DNA of 64,000 bases, taken from positions 310,001 through 374,000 of the forward strand of contig CBDEGU010000010.1 in NCBI GenBank assembly GCA_965238045.1. The letters are read 5' to 3'. The DNA is from CBDEGU01 sp965238045 (GTDB lineage Bacteria; Acidobacteriota; Terriglobia; Bryobacterales; UBA6623). Under the pieces are notes generated by a model. It was given only the letters and a program-made list of their open reading frames with translations, ran no database searches and was not told where the DNA came from. This document shows positions 51,392 through 59,492 of this stretch, one piece after another (position 1 is the first letter of the stretch; each line of letters begins with the position of its first letter). Both the position numbers and the translations under genes were made by a program.

Positions 51392-54300
51392 TTGCACGTC
51401 GTCAGCGAAGATCATTCGATCAACAAGGATCGCCTGGCACGGGTCCGCTACGTGGGCTTTACGTCCGCGGTCGGCGTGCTGTTGCTGCTCAACGTCACCG
51501 GCCTGTTCTCGAACATTGCTGGGATCGACACGGCCATCATCCTGACGCTGGTCGCCGGGTATAGCACCTTCTCGCGGGCCATCGGCGAGCTGCTGGAAAA
51601 GCGTATCTCCGCCGACCTGGCGATATGTATCGCCGCGGTGGCGGCGCTCAGCGTGGGCGAATATCTGGCCGCGGCCGAGGCGATGTTCATCATGCTGGTC
51701 GGCGAGGGGCTTGAGGCCTACGCCGCCGGACGCACCGAAGTCGCCATTCACAAGTTCGTCGAGCATTTGCCGCGCCGGGCGCGGGTTCTCCGAGACAGCG
51801 AGGAGATCGAGGTGCCGGTCGAAGACCTCGTTCCCGGCGACGTCATCGTGGTCCGCGCCGGGGAGCGCATTTCGGCCGATGGGGTCGTTGCCGAAGGAGC
51901 CTCGAGCGTTGACGAGAGTCCAATCACCGGCGAATCGGCGCCGCGGGACAAGACCAGCGGCGACCAGGTCTATTCCGGCACGCTGAATGGCCACGGATTG
52001 CTGCGGGTCCGCGTCACTCACGCCGGAGAAGACAGCACGCTGGCGCGGGTGATTCAACTGGTCAAGGAGGCCAAGACGCGGCGTGCGCCGGTGGTCCGGC
52101 TGGCCGACCGCTACGCTCAGTACTTCCTCCCGGCGCTGCTGCTCGCCGCCGGCGCGACCTTTTACTTCACGTCCGACTGGCTGCGGACGGTGGCCGTACT
52201 GATTGTGGGCTGCCCGTGCGCGTTGATCCTGGCCACGCCGGCGGCGATGGTGGCCGGTATTGGCGGACTAGCGCGGCGCGGCATCCTGGTGCGCGGAGGC
52301 GCCATTCTGCAATTGGCCGCCAAGGTCGACACGGTCGTCTTCGACAAGACGGGCACGCTGACCACGGGCAAATTTCGGCTGCTGCGCGTCATCACCGCGC
52401 CCGGATATTCCGAGGAAGAAGTGCTCTCGGGCGGAGCATCGGCCGAAAGCGGCTCGGACCACCCTCTGGCCCGGGTGATCGTCGAAACGGCCGAGCGACG
52501 CGGCATCGCGTTCGAAACTTCTACCGAAGCGCGCATCCTGCCCGGACGGGGGGCCGAATGCGATCTGCGGGGCAAGACGATTCGCGCCGGCAATCAGGCC
52601 TTTCTCGCCGAGCATGGCGTGACGGGCGCCGAGGCCTTCCTGGACGAAGCCGACCGTCTCGGAGGCACGGCCGTGCTCGTGGCCATCGGCCAGGAATTGG
52701 CCGGAGCGCTGGTGCTGCGCGACACACCCCGAGATGGAGCCGCGCGAGCCGTTCACGAGTTGGAGCATCTCGGCATCGGCCAGGTGATTTTGCTGACCGG
52801 CGACCGCCGGCGGGCGGCCGAGGCCATCGCCCGCGAGGTCGGCATCACCCATGTGGAATCAGGCCTGCTGCCCGAACAGAAGCTCGAATGGATCCGCAAG
52901 CTGCAAGCCGGGGGACGAACCGTGGCCATGGTCGGCGACGGCGTCAACGATGCCCCGGCGCTGGCCGCGGCCCATGTCGGCGTGGCGGTGGCCGGCTCGG
53001 GAGCCGATATCGCGGCCGAGGCGGCCGACGTGGTCGACCTCAACCAGACCCTCGAGAAATTTCCGCGCCTGCTAGAAGTCAGCCGCCGCTCGGTCGCCAC
53101 CGTTTGGCAGAACATCATCATCTTCGCCGGCATTGTGAATGTTGTCGCGGTACTGGCCGCCAGCCGCGGACTGCTCGGTCCGGTGGGCGCGGCGGTGGTT
53201 CACCAGATCGCGTCGCTGCTGGTGATGGTCAATTCGGTCAAGCTGCTGAAAGTCGAACCCAGCCTCTCGCAGCCCTCCTGGCTGGCGCGTCTGGCGGCGC
53301 GAACACCGCTCCAGGAGTGGTGGCGCGGATTCGTTTATCGGCTCAAGCATCTCGATCCGGCCACCGGCTTCGCCTGGATTTGGGAACGCCGCCGGAGCCT
53401 GAGAAGGCCCGTGCTGGCGGCTGCCGCGACGGTCTGGATCCTCAGCGGAGTCTACCTTCTCGAACCGGGGGAGGTCGGAATCATCGAACGGTTCGGCCGC
53501 AAGGTTTCGCCCTTCGCCGAGCCGGGGCTTCACTACAAGTTCCCCGCCCCGATCGAGCGGCTTACGCGCGTGCGGGCCAGGCGCGTGCGCACGATTGAAG
53601 TCGGTTTCCGCACGCTCTCGCTGCCCGATTCCGCGAGCAAAACGGGGCAATTCCTCGAACCGCCGGCCTATGAATGGAACGTGCAGCATCGCATGGGGCG
53701 CTTCGAGCGCAAGCCCGATGAGTCTCTCATGCTGACCGGCGATCAGAATATGATCGAGATGACGGCCGTCGTACACTATCGCCTCTCGAAGCCGGATGAT
53801 TTCGTCTTCCAGCAATTCGATCCCCTGGCTACATTGCAAGTGGCCGCCGAGTCGGTCATCCAGCGCATCGTCAATTCGACGCCACTCGATGATCTGCTGA
53901 CGACCGAGCGCCGCGCGCTCGAGGAAGAAGCCGCCCGGAGACTCCATCGGCGTCTGCGGCGCTATCAGTCCGGCGCCGAAGTGCTGCAAGTTCGCTTTCA
54001 AGACGTTCACCCGTCGGTGGAGGTCGTCGACGCTTTTCGGGAAGTGGCCGGCGCGATGGAAGAGAAGAGCCGGCGGATCAACGCCGCCGAAGGCTACCGC
54101 TACGAACAGATCGCCCTGGCGCGGGGAGAGGCCGAGGCCGCGCTTCACATCGCCAACGGTTACGCCGTGCGCCGAAGCCGCCGCGCCGCCGGCGATGCGT
54201 CGCGATTTCTGCTGTTCGAATCCGGCTACCGCGCCGCACCCGGCCCCAACAGCACCCGGCTCTATCTCGAAGCGATGGAGGAGATCCTCGCTGGCAAGAA

Positions 54301-54442
54301 CAAGCTGATTCTCGACGGCAATGGAAACGGACGGAGAACCCTGTTCTCCCTCGACAATGACGTAATGATCGCTCCGCCGGCCGGAGCATTTCAGCAACAG
54401 CAACCTCCGATCACGTTTGAACAACCCGGAGAACCACAATAA
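51392..54442 (+). CDS. P1B-type heavy-metal ATPase fused to an HflK-like SPFH domain
   Basis: Residues 1-620 form a P1B metal ATPase: helices from about 20-110, actuator TGES (179-182), metal-site helix with GCPCALILATP (CPC 274-276), phosphorylation motif DKTGT (D318), the HP pair (357-358) and GDGVNDAP (515-522). There is no N-terminal GMTCxxC domain. The last helix reads AAVVHQIASLLVMVNSVKLL, lacking the Asp of Zn/Cd/Pb pumps. After a cytoplasmic linker a further helix (VLAAAATVWILSGVYLL, 674-690) starts a stomatin/HflK-like part (EPGEVGIIERFGRKVSPF onward, to about 985). An eight-helix pump ends inside the cell, so this ninth helix places the SPFH domain outside, as in HflK. The start is a TTG; a later start is possible. 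The gene overlaps the next by one base. Confidence 0.88.
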   Translation: MHVVSEDHSINKDRLARVRYVGFTSAVGVLLLLNVTGLFSNIAGIDTAIILTLVAGYSTFSRAIGELLEKRISADLAICIAAVAALSVGEYLAAAEAMFIMLVGEGLEAYAAGRTEVAIHKFVEHLPRRARVLRDSEEIEVPVEDLVPGDVIVVRAGERISADGVVAEGASSVDESPITGESAPRDKTSGDQVYSGTLNGHGLLRVRVTHAGEDSTLARVIQLVKEAKTRRAPVVRLADRYAQYFLPALLLAAGATFYFTSDWLRTVAVLIVGCPCALILATPAAMVAGIGGLARRGILVRGGAILQLAAKVDTVVFDKTGTLTTGKFRLLRVITAPGYSEEEVLSGGASAESGSDHPLARVIVETAERRGIAFETSTEARILPGRGAECDLRGKTIRAGNQAFLAEHGVTGAEAFLDEADRLGGTAVLVAIGQELAGALVLRDTPRDGAARAVHELEHLGIGQVILLTGDRRRAAEAIAREVGITHVESGLLPEQKLEWIRKLQAGGRTVAMVGDGVNDAPALAAAHVGVAVAGSGADIAAEAADVVDLNQTLEKFPRLLEVSRRSVATVWQNIIIFAGIVNVVAVLAASRGLLGPVGAAVVHQIASLLVMVNSVKLLKVEPSLSQPSWLARLAARTPLQEWWRGFVYRLKHLDPATGFAWIWERRRSLRRPVLAAAATVWILSGVYLLEPGEVGIIERFGRKVSPFAEPGLHYKFPAPIERLTRVRARRVRTIEVGFRTLSLPDSASKTGQFLEPPAYEWNVQHRMGRFERKPDESLMLTGDQNMIEMTAVVHYRLSKPDDFVFQQFDPLATLQVAAESVIQRIVNSTPLDDLLTTERRALEEEAARRLHRRLRRYQSGAEVLQVRFQDVHPSVEVVDAFREVAGAMEEKSRRINAAEGYRYEQIALARGEAEAALHIANGYAVRRSRRAAGDASRFLLFESGYRAAPGPNSTRLYLEAMEEILAGKNKLILDGNGNGRRTLFSLDNDVMIAPPAGAFQQQQPPITFEQPGEPQ

Positions 54443-55422
54443 TGCATGACCACATCGACCACGATCACGATCATGAGCATCCCCATGGCCATGATGATGA
54501 CCACGACCACGCTCACCGGGCGTCGCGGTGGCGTTGGAAGGAGGCGGCGGCGAACTGCCGCGACTATCTGCCCTACGCGGGCATCGCGGCCGCGGCGCTG
54601 CTTCTCTATGCCACGTTTTTTTCCGTGCGGGAGACGGAATTCGTCCTGGTCACCGAGTTCGGCCGCCCGGTTCGAACCATTACCGAGGCGGGACTGAGCG
54701 TCAAGTGGCCCCACCAGTCGGCCACTTACTTTGACCGCCGTCTGAGGGTGTACAATCCGACGCCCTCGGAATTTCTGACGCGAGACAAGAAGAACCTCGT
54801 GCTCGACAGCTACGTGCTCTGGCGGATCGCCGATCCCAAGACATTCCTCGAAACGGTCGGCAACGCCGACGCGGCCGAGATGCGGCTGCATGACATTGTT
54901 TGGGCCGGGCTGGCGGCCGCTCTGGGGCGTCACGACCTGGAGCACCTTGTCTCCCCCAACCCGGATGAGGTTCTTGCCGGCAACATGCTCGACCAGCTCA
55001 CCGAGCAGACCGAAGCCCGTGCGCTCGAAGAGTATGGCATCCTCGTCGCCGACGTCCGCATCAAGAGACTGAATCTGCCCGAGCAGAACAAGCAGAGTGT
55101 CTTCGGCCGCATGCGCGCCGAGCGGGAACGCATCGCGCGGCGCTACCGCGCCGAAGGCGAGGAGCAGGCTCTTCGGATTCGCGCCGGCGCCGACCGGCGG
55201 CGCGAGGAGATTCTCTCCGAAGCCTACAAACAGGCGGAAGAGATCAAGGGCCGGGGCGACGCCGAGGCGGCACGCACCTATGGGGAAGCCTACTCCCGGA
55301 ACCCGCGGTTCTACAAACTGACGCGAACACTCGAAACCTATAGGAAAGCCCTCGACGAGCAGACCACGATTGTGCTGAGTTCTGACTCCGACTTTCTGCA
55401 ACTGCTGGTCAAGGGCCAGTAG
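54442..55422 (+). CDS. HflC-like SPFH protein with a histidine-rich N-terminus
   Basis: The first 25 residues contain 11 His and 8 Asp (MHDHIDHDHDHEHPHGHDDD and onward), a probable metal-binding tail on the cytoplasmic side. A membrane helix (YAGIAAAALLLYATFF, about 45-60) leads to the SPFH domain: FVLVTEFGRPVRTITEAGLS, YVLWRIADPKTFLETVG, then an R/E/A-rich coiled coil (RMRAERERIARRYRAEGEEQALRIRAGADRRREEIL). It ends with the HflC-type DSDFLQLL. HflC with HflK forms cages around FtsH protease; no FtsH gene is present here. The start ATG overlaps the ATPase stop (TAATG). Length 326. Confidence 0.88.
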   Translation: MHDHIDHDHDHEHPHGHDDDHDHAHRASRWRWKEAAANCRDYLPYAGIAAAALLLYATFFSVRETEFVLVTEFGRPVRTITEAGLSVKWPHQSATYFDRRLRVYNPTPSEFLTRDKKNLVLDSYVLWRIADPKTFLETVGNADAAEMRLHDIVWAGLAAALGRHDLEHLVSPNPDEVLAGNMLDQLTEQTEARALEEYGILVADVRIKRLNLPEQNKQSVFGRMRAERERIARRYRAEGEEQALRIRAGADRRREEILSEAYKQAEEIKGRGDAEAARTYGEAYSRNPRFYKLTRTLETYRKALDEQTTIVLSSDSDFLQLLVKGQ

Positions 55423-55434
55423 CGTTTATTTCGC

Positions 55435-56466
55435 ATGAGCACAACGATCGAGCCAAGAGTGACTGCCGCTCCCGAGACCGGCCCGCCGGACGAGACCGGA
55501 CGCCGGGCACCGCGGGTCAGCTCCGGCACGAAGCTGGCGGCGCCATTGCTGCTTCTGTGGCTGCTCAGCGGCGTCTATTTCGTGGGACCCGATCAGCAAG
55601 CCGTCATCACTCGCTTCGGCCGCGTCGTTGACAGCAGAGTACTGCCGGGCATACATTTCTGCTGGCCTTTTCCGGTCGGCGAGGTTCACAAGCTGAAGGT
55701 GCTGCAGCGGCAGCGGGCCGTCATCGGCGGCGCTCCGGCCGACCAGCCGCTAGGCCAAGTAGCGCCTCTTGCCTCCCAGTTTTTCAGCGGAGATCAGAAC
55801 CTCATCAACGTCCGGACCGTCGCGCAATACAGCGTCGCCACGCCGCGCGACTATCTGTTCCAGGCCGCCGACGTGCCCCGGATCGTCGGTGCGGTGGTCG
55901 AGTCCGAACTCGCCCGCCAGATCGCTTCGCGCAACGTCGATGATGTGCTCACCACCGAGAAGGCGGCCATCCAGGAAATCGTCCGCGAACGGGCGCAGGA
56001 ACTCGCCGACCGCTACCGGCTTGGCGTCGTGCTCTCGACCGTGAACATCGAGTACATCTCGCCTCCGGCGGAGACCGCCGCCGCCTTTCGCGATGTCGCC
56101 GGCGCGCGCGCCGACTCGGTTCGCATCATGAACGAGGCCGAAGGTTACGCCAATGATCTCATCCCGCGCGCGCGCGGCGAGGCGCGCCAGCTCACCGAGC
56201 GGGCCGAGGCCTACCGGCTGCGCAAGATCAACGAGTCGCTCGGCGACGCGGCGCGCTTCAAGCAACTGGCCGAGCAGTACCGCGTCAACCCGGCCGTGAC
56301 CGCGCGCCGTCTGTATCTCGAAACGATGGAAGAGGTCCTGCCGCGTATGAAGAAAATCATCGCCGGCGGGGATTTGGATCTGACGATCATCCGCCGGGAA
56401 CGCGGGCCAGCCAGCGAGGGCCGGACGCCCGGCGGTGAACCGGCGGCCAACCCCGCGTCGCCGTGA
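55435..56466 (+). CDS. HflK-like SPFH membrane protein
   Basis: A proline-rich cytoplasmic tail and one helix (APLLLLWLLSGVYFVG, about 38-53) are followed by an SPFH domain: DQQAVITRFGRVVDSRVLPG, TTEKAAIQEIVRERAQELADRY, and NIEYISPPAETAAAFRDVAGAR as in HflK. A coiled coil and YLETMEEVLPRMKKIIAG close the fold. It is a paralogue of the C-terminal part of the ATPase fusion: LSGVYLLEPGEVGIIERFGR there matches LSGVYFVGPDQQAVITRFGR here. Thus the operon encodes two HflK-like partners and one HflC-like protein. Twelve bases separate it from the hflC-like gene. Length 343. Confidence 0.88.
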   Translation: MSTTIEPRVTAAPETGPPDETGRRAPRVSSGTKLAAPLLLLWLLSGVYFVGPDQQAVITRFGRVVDSRVLPGIHFCWPFPVGEVHKLKVLQRQRAVIGGAPADQPLGQVAPLASQFFSGDQNLINVRTVAQYSVATPRDYLFQAADVPRIVGAVVESELARQIASRNVDDVLTTEKAAIQEIVRERAQELADRYRLGVVLSTVNIEYISPPAETAAAFRDVAGARADSVRIMNEAEGYANDLIPRARGEARQLTERAEAYRLRKINESLGDAARFKQLAEQYRVNPAVTARRLYLETMEEVLPRMKKIIAGGDLDLTIIRRERGPASEGRTPGGEPAANPASP

Positions 56467-56476
56467 ATAAGTCGTC

Positions 56477-56983
56477 ATGAACAAGCAGCGAAAAGTCCGT
56501 CTCGCTACCCTGCTCGTCATCGCCGCCGCGTTCGCCGTCGCGGTGGGAAGGCAGCGGGACTGGCGATGGTCCCCATCCGATGCCGCCGCCCTGTTGTCGG
56601 CTCGCGCGGAAGAGGCTCCCGACCCGGTGGACGCGATCAACCGTATGATGGACGCCGCCCGCGACGGCGATGTCACAGCCTACCTGGACTGCTTCCGCGG
56701 GCAGTTGGAAAAGCGTTTGCGGCAAAGCGTCGTGGAGATGACCCCCTCCGGGTTCTCGAAGTACCTAACCGAAAACAACCGCCGGATCAAGGGCTTCGCG
56801 ATGTATGAGCCGAAAGTCATCTCCGAGCGAGAAGCGCGCGTGCGGGTCGAATACGTCTACGCCGATCGCAACGAATCCCAGGAGTTCCAGCTGGAAAAGC
56901 GGGACGGCCGGTGGAAAATCACGCGCGCCGACAGCGCCGAACGCATCGAGACGCTGGTTCCCTATGGGACTCCGGTGAACTAG
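56477..56983 (+). CDS. small exported NTF2/SnoaL-like protein, last gene of the ATPase-SPFH operon
   Basis: An N-terminal signal or anchor (VRLATLLVIAAAFAVAVG) is followed by a 110-residue alpha+beta domain: DPVDAINRMMDAARDGDVTAYLDCF, then strands ARVRVEYVYADRNESQEFQLEKRDGRWKI, as in NTF2-like/DUF4878 proteins. No catalytic residues are recognisable. The 10-bp gap to the hflK-like gene indicates co-transcription, so it may be a periplasmic accessory of the SPFH complex. Its TAG stop codon is part of the CTAG end of repeat copy C. Confidence 0.72.
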   Translation: MNKQRKVRLATLLVIAAAFAVAVGRQRDWRWSPSDAAALLSARAEEAPDPVDAINRMMDAARDGDVTAYLDCFRGQLEKRLRQSVVEMTPSGFSKYLTENNRRIKGFAMYEPKVISEREARVRVEYVYADRNESQEFQLEKRDGRWKITRADSAERIETLVPYGTPVN

Positions 56984-57164
56984 CCCGCTTTTCTCACCAC
57001 GTGGCGAAGCGAAGTGCGTGAGAGGCGCGTCAGTACGAGGCGCGCGCCGCTTGACGAACGCAGGCGTACTTGAACAGTACGTTGAGTACGGCGAGCAAGC
57101 GCAACGAAGTAGTGGCGGGCCTATCGCGTGCTTCGGTCGCCAGGTGGTGAGAAATGCGGGTTGG
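56980..57164. repeat. 185-bp dispersed palindromic element, copy C
   Basis: Same element and orientation as copies A and B, about 25 kb away. It begins within the stop codon of the preceding gene, which suggests insertion at the gene's end or use as a transcript 3' structure. The right end is slightly degenerate (GCGGGTTGG). Confidence 0.9.
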
Positions 57165-57200
57165 ATTTCCCTTGGGCCGCCCGTAGTAGCAGTGGGGCCG

Positions 57201-58232
57201 CTATAGCGCCGGATAGACCAGCGACCCGGGATTCTTCGTCCGGATCTGGTACAGAGTCTTGCCGGCGGTAATGTAAAGCGTGCGCAAATCCTTCCCGCCG
57301 AAAGTGCAGTTGGTCACCGAATCCTCGGGAATCGCGATGCGACCGAGAAGCTCTCCAGCGGGGGAGATCACATAGATTCCCGCATGATTGTCCGGCGCGT
57401 TGCGGTTGTTACCGGCCGCCCCGTAAATATTCCCCTCGCTGTCGATCGCCATGCCGTCGATACCGCGGCCTGCACCGAAACTATAGTGTTCCCTTCCGTT
57501 GGCGAGGGTGCCGTCGGCCCGCACGTCGAACTTCATGACGCGCGCCTGACGGACCGGCTCGGAGATCGTATCCGCCACATAGAGCGTCTTGCCGTCGGGC
57601 GAGAGGCCGATGCCATTCGGCTTGTGCACGTCCGGCTTGGTCAGCACGCGCCGAACCTCGCCGCCGGCGTCGATCATGTAGACGTCCTCGGTTTGAAGTT
57701 CTCGGCCATCCTGGGAGCCGTATCGCGGATCGGTGAAGTAAATTCTCCCCTCGCGATCGCTCACCAGGTCGTTGGGACTGTTCAGCCGCTTGCCCTCATA
57801 GGACGCCACGAGCACCTCGAGCTTGCCCGTCTTCATGTCGGTCCGGGTCACCTGACGGCCTCCGCTCTCGGCCGCGCCCTCACATGCAACCAGGCGGCCT
57901 TGCGGATCAAATGCCAGGCCGTTGGCCCGGCGGCTGGGTCGGCGAAACTCCGTCCAGTCCCCGCCCGGGGAGTATTTGAGAATACGGTTTCCGGAGATTT
58001 CGGTGAAATAGACATTGCCCTCGGCGTCCGAGGCCGGCCCTTCGGTGAAGACCACCGAGGCCGCCGTGGACAACTCGGCGCCGGGTTCGATTAGCGCCGC
58101 GGGCGCGGCAACGGCTGTTGAGACAGCGCTGTCTTCCGGCGCGGGAGCTTCCGAACAACCCGCTAGCAATCCGCCCAGCAGCAACGCCGGCAACAATAAC
58201 GCCGCGGCTTTGTTTGCGTGTCGTCCGCGCAT
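57201..58232 (-). CDS. SMP-30/gluconolactonase-like lipoprotein
   Basis: The lipoprotein signal ends in LGGLLAGC. The mature part is a six-bladed propeller of the SMP-30/LRE family: VFTEGPASDAEGNVYFTE (metal Glu), NGLAFDPQGRLVACEG, SPNDLVSDREGRIYFTD (metal Asn) and NGIGLSPDGKTLYVADT (metal Asp). Such enzymes hydrolyse sugar lactones with a divalent metal. The substrate is unknown. The start at 58232 has a GGGAG ribosome site; the longer frame adds residues before the signal. 343 residues. Confidence 0.88.
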   Translation of the reverse strand: MRGRHANKAAALLLPALLLGGLLAGCSEAPAPEDSAVSTAVAAPAALIEPGAELSTAASVVFTEGPASDAEGNVYFTEISGNRILKYSPGGDWTEFRRPSRRANGLAFDPQGRLVACEGAAESGGRQVTRTDMKTGKLEVLVASYEGKRLNSPNDLVSDREGRIYFTDPRYGSQDGRELQTEDVYMIDAGGEVRRVLTKPDVHKPNGIGLSPDGKTLYVADTISEPVRQARVMKFDVRADGTLANGREHYSFGAGRGIDGMAIDSEGNIYGAAGNNRNAPDNHAGIYVISPAGELLGRIAIPEDSVTNCTFGGKDLRTLYITAGKTLYQIRTKNPGSLVYPAL

Positions 58233-58351
58233 CTTTTTTCTCCCTGCAACGAACCACGCTGGTCCAGCGACGCCAGACGCGGCCCGGGGCATTCGAAGCA
58301 ACCAAGAGATTATACCGCTAGAAATTCCCGCCAGCCGCGGGCAGCCGAGAT

Positions 58352-59098
58352 TCAATGGCGCGGCCCGGCCGCCTCGTACAGGCTCAGACGATAAACGAGA
58401 GCCGATTGCGGTTTTTCCGGGGAATGGAGAACGGTGAGCGAATCGCCCGGCTTGAGCGCTTGTTCCCGCTCGGTCCCGCGCAACGTTCGCTTCCGCCCGC
58501 CGGCGAGATAGCTAAGCGTGTAGTTATACGCCGAACCACGCCGCCGCGCGGTCGCGATCTCGCCCCGCACGGCGACGCCCTCCGAGGTGAGACGCCGGTG
58601 ACGCCGCCGGACTGTTTCCAAAATCGTCAGCAGGAGGATCGCCAGCAGAGCGGCCAGGCCAGCAGCCTGGCTCGACCGCGCCTGATTCAGCAGCCGCGGA
58701 ACCTCGTGCGCGGATGGCTGGTCACGCAAGTAGACCACCTGCAACCGATCCCCGACCTCAAGATCATCGTAGAGAGCCTTGGGGACCGAAGCGGAACCGC
58801 GAAATTCATTGGCCGCTTCGTCGTTGAAGTGATAGTAGACGTGGTAGGAGAGCCCTTTCGCCGTCTCGCGCACGAGCTTGTCGTGGACCAGCGCCTCGGT
58901 TTCGCCGTAGCCCGGACCTTGCCGGCTTGCTCCTGGCGGCCCCTGAGAGGAGGCGAAGTAGACGTAGACAGGCGTCAGCGCCATGATGACCACCCAGACC
59001 ATGATGCGGCGCCTTCCGCTGGGCCGCAGCGCGACGGCGCGCGGCGGCGGGAAGCGCAACTCCTGTTCGGGTCGCCACGCGCTGCGGGCCGGTTCCAT
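58352..59098 (-). CDS. DUF3592-type membrane protein
   Basis: Two membrane helices (MVWVVIMALTPVYVYFAS, about 33-50, and AAGLAALLAILLLTILETV) flank an exposed domain (KGLSYHVYYHFNDEAANEFRG, LEVGDRLQVVYLRDQPSAHEV) as in DUF3592. A second copy of the small beta fold lies at the C-terminus (VRGEIATARRRGSAYNYTLSYL). Function of the family is unknown. It lies 25 bp after the small membrane protein gene and reads toward the SMP-30 gene, likely one operon. Confidence 0.75.
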   Translation of the reverse strand: MEPARSAWRPEQELRFPPPRAVALRPSGRRRIMVWVVIMALTPVYVYFASSQGPPGASRQGPGYGETEALVHDKLVRETAKGLSYHVYYHFNDEAANEFRGSASVPKALYDDLEVGDRLQVVYLRDQPSAHEVPRLLNQARSSQAAGLAALLAILLLTILETVRRRHRRLTSEGVAVRGEIATARRRGSAYNYTLSYLAGGRKRTLRGTEREQALKPGDSLTVLHSPEKPQSALVYRLSLYEAAGPRH

Positions 59099-59122
59099 CG
59101 CGGGGCCTTCTTCCCCGCCGCC

Positions 59123-59332
59123 CTATGGCTGATCTCTAGCCGCGCCAAACCGCTGGAGCACACCGAACGAGATCAGCCCGGAACCGGCCAGGATCGTGCC
59201 GACACCGGCCACGAAAAGCGTGTCCATCTCGGGCAGCCCAGCGATGACCAGAGCGATGCCGGCCACTTCGACGGCCGCGCCGGCAAGCATCGGGGCCATG
59301 CCGGCGCGCGGACTTGTTCCCGATTCGGCCAT
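59123..59332 (-). CDS. small two-helix membrane protein
   Basis: 69 residues with two hydrophobic segments (AAVEVAGIALVIAGL and FVAGVGTILAGSGLISFGVL) separated by PEMDT. No family is recognised. The 25-bp spacing and shared strand with the DUF3592 gene are the main reasons to accept it. It could be a membrane partner of that protein. Confidence 0.55.
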   Translation of the reverse strand: MAESGTSPRAGMAPMLAGAAVEVAGIALVIAGLPEMDTLFVAGVGTILAGSGLISFGVLQRFGAARDQP

Positions 59333-59492
59333 GAAACCATCTGATCATACTACGGGCCCCGCGCGGACTGGCGAAACAACGGTTTCGGCCGGTGTACGTT
59401 CCCTCACATCGCCGTCCCGCGACCGTTCGCCGGTCCTGATGCCTTTATGTCATAATCACGTTAAATCTGGTCTTTGGGAAGTGAGGGCTGCT

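Noticed and set aside
52216..53598. 460-codon alternate frame within the ATPase gene
   Set aside because: An out-of-frame, Arg/Gly-rich translation; the true frame carries all P-type ATPase motifs.
51392..54442. ATPase-SPFH fusion as a frameshift or assembly artefact
   Set aside because: The frame is continuous through a sensible linker and ninth helix, both halves keep full domain motifs, and the topology fits. No homopolymer junction was seen.
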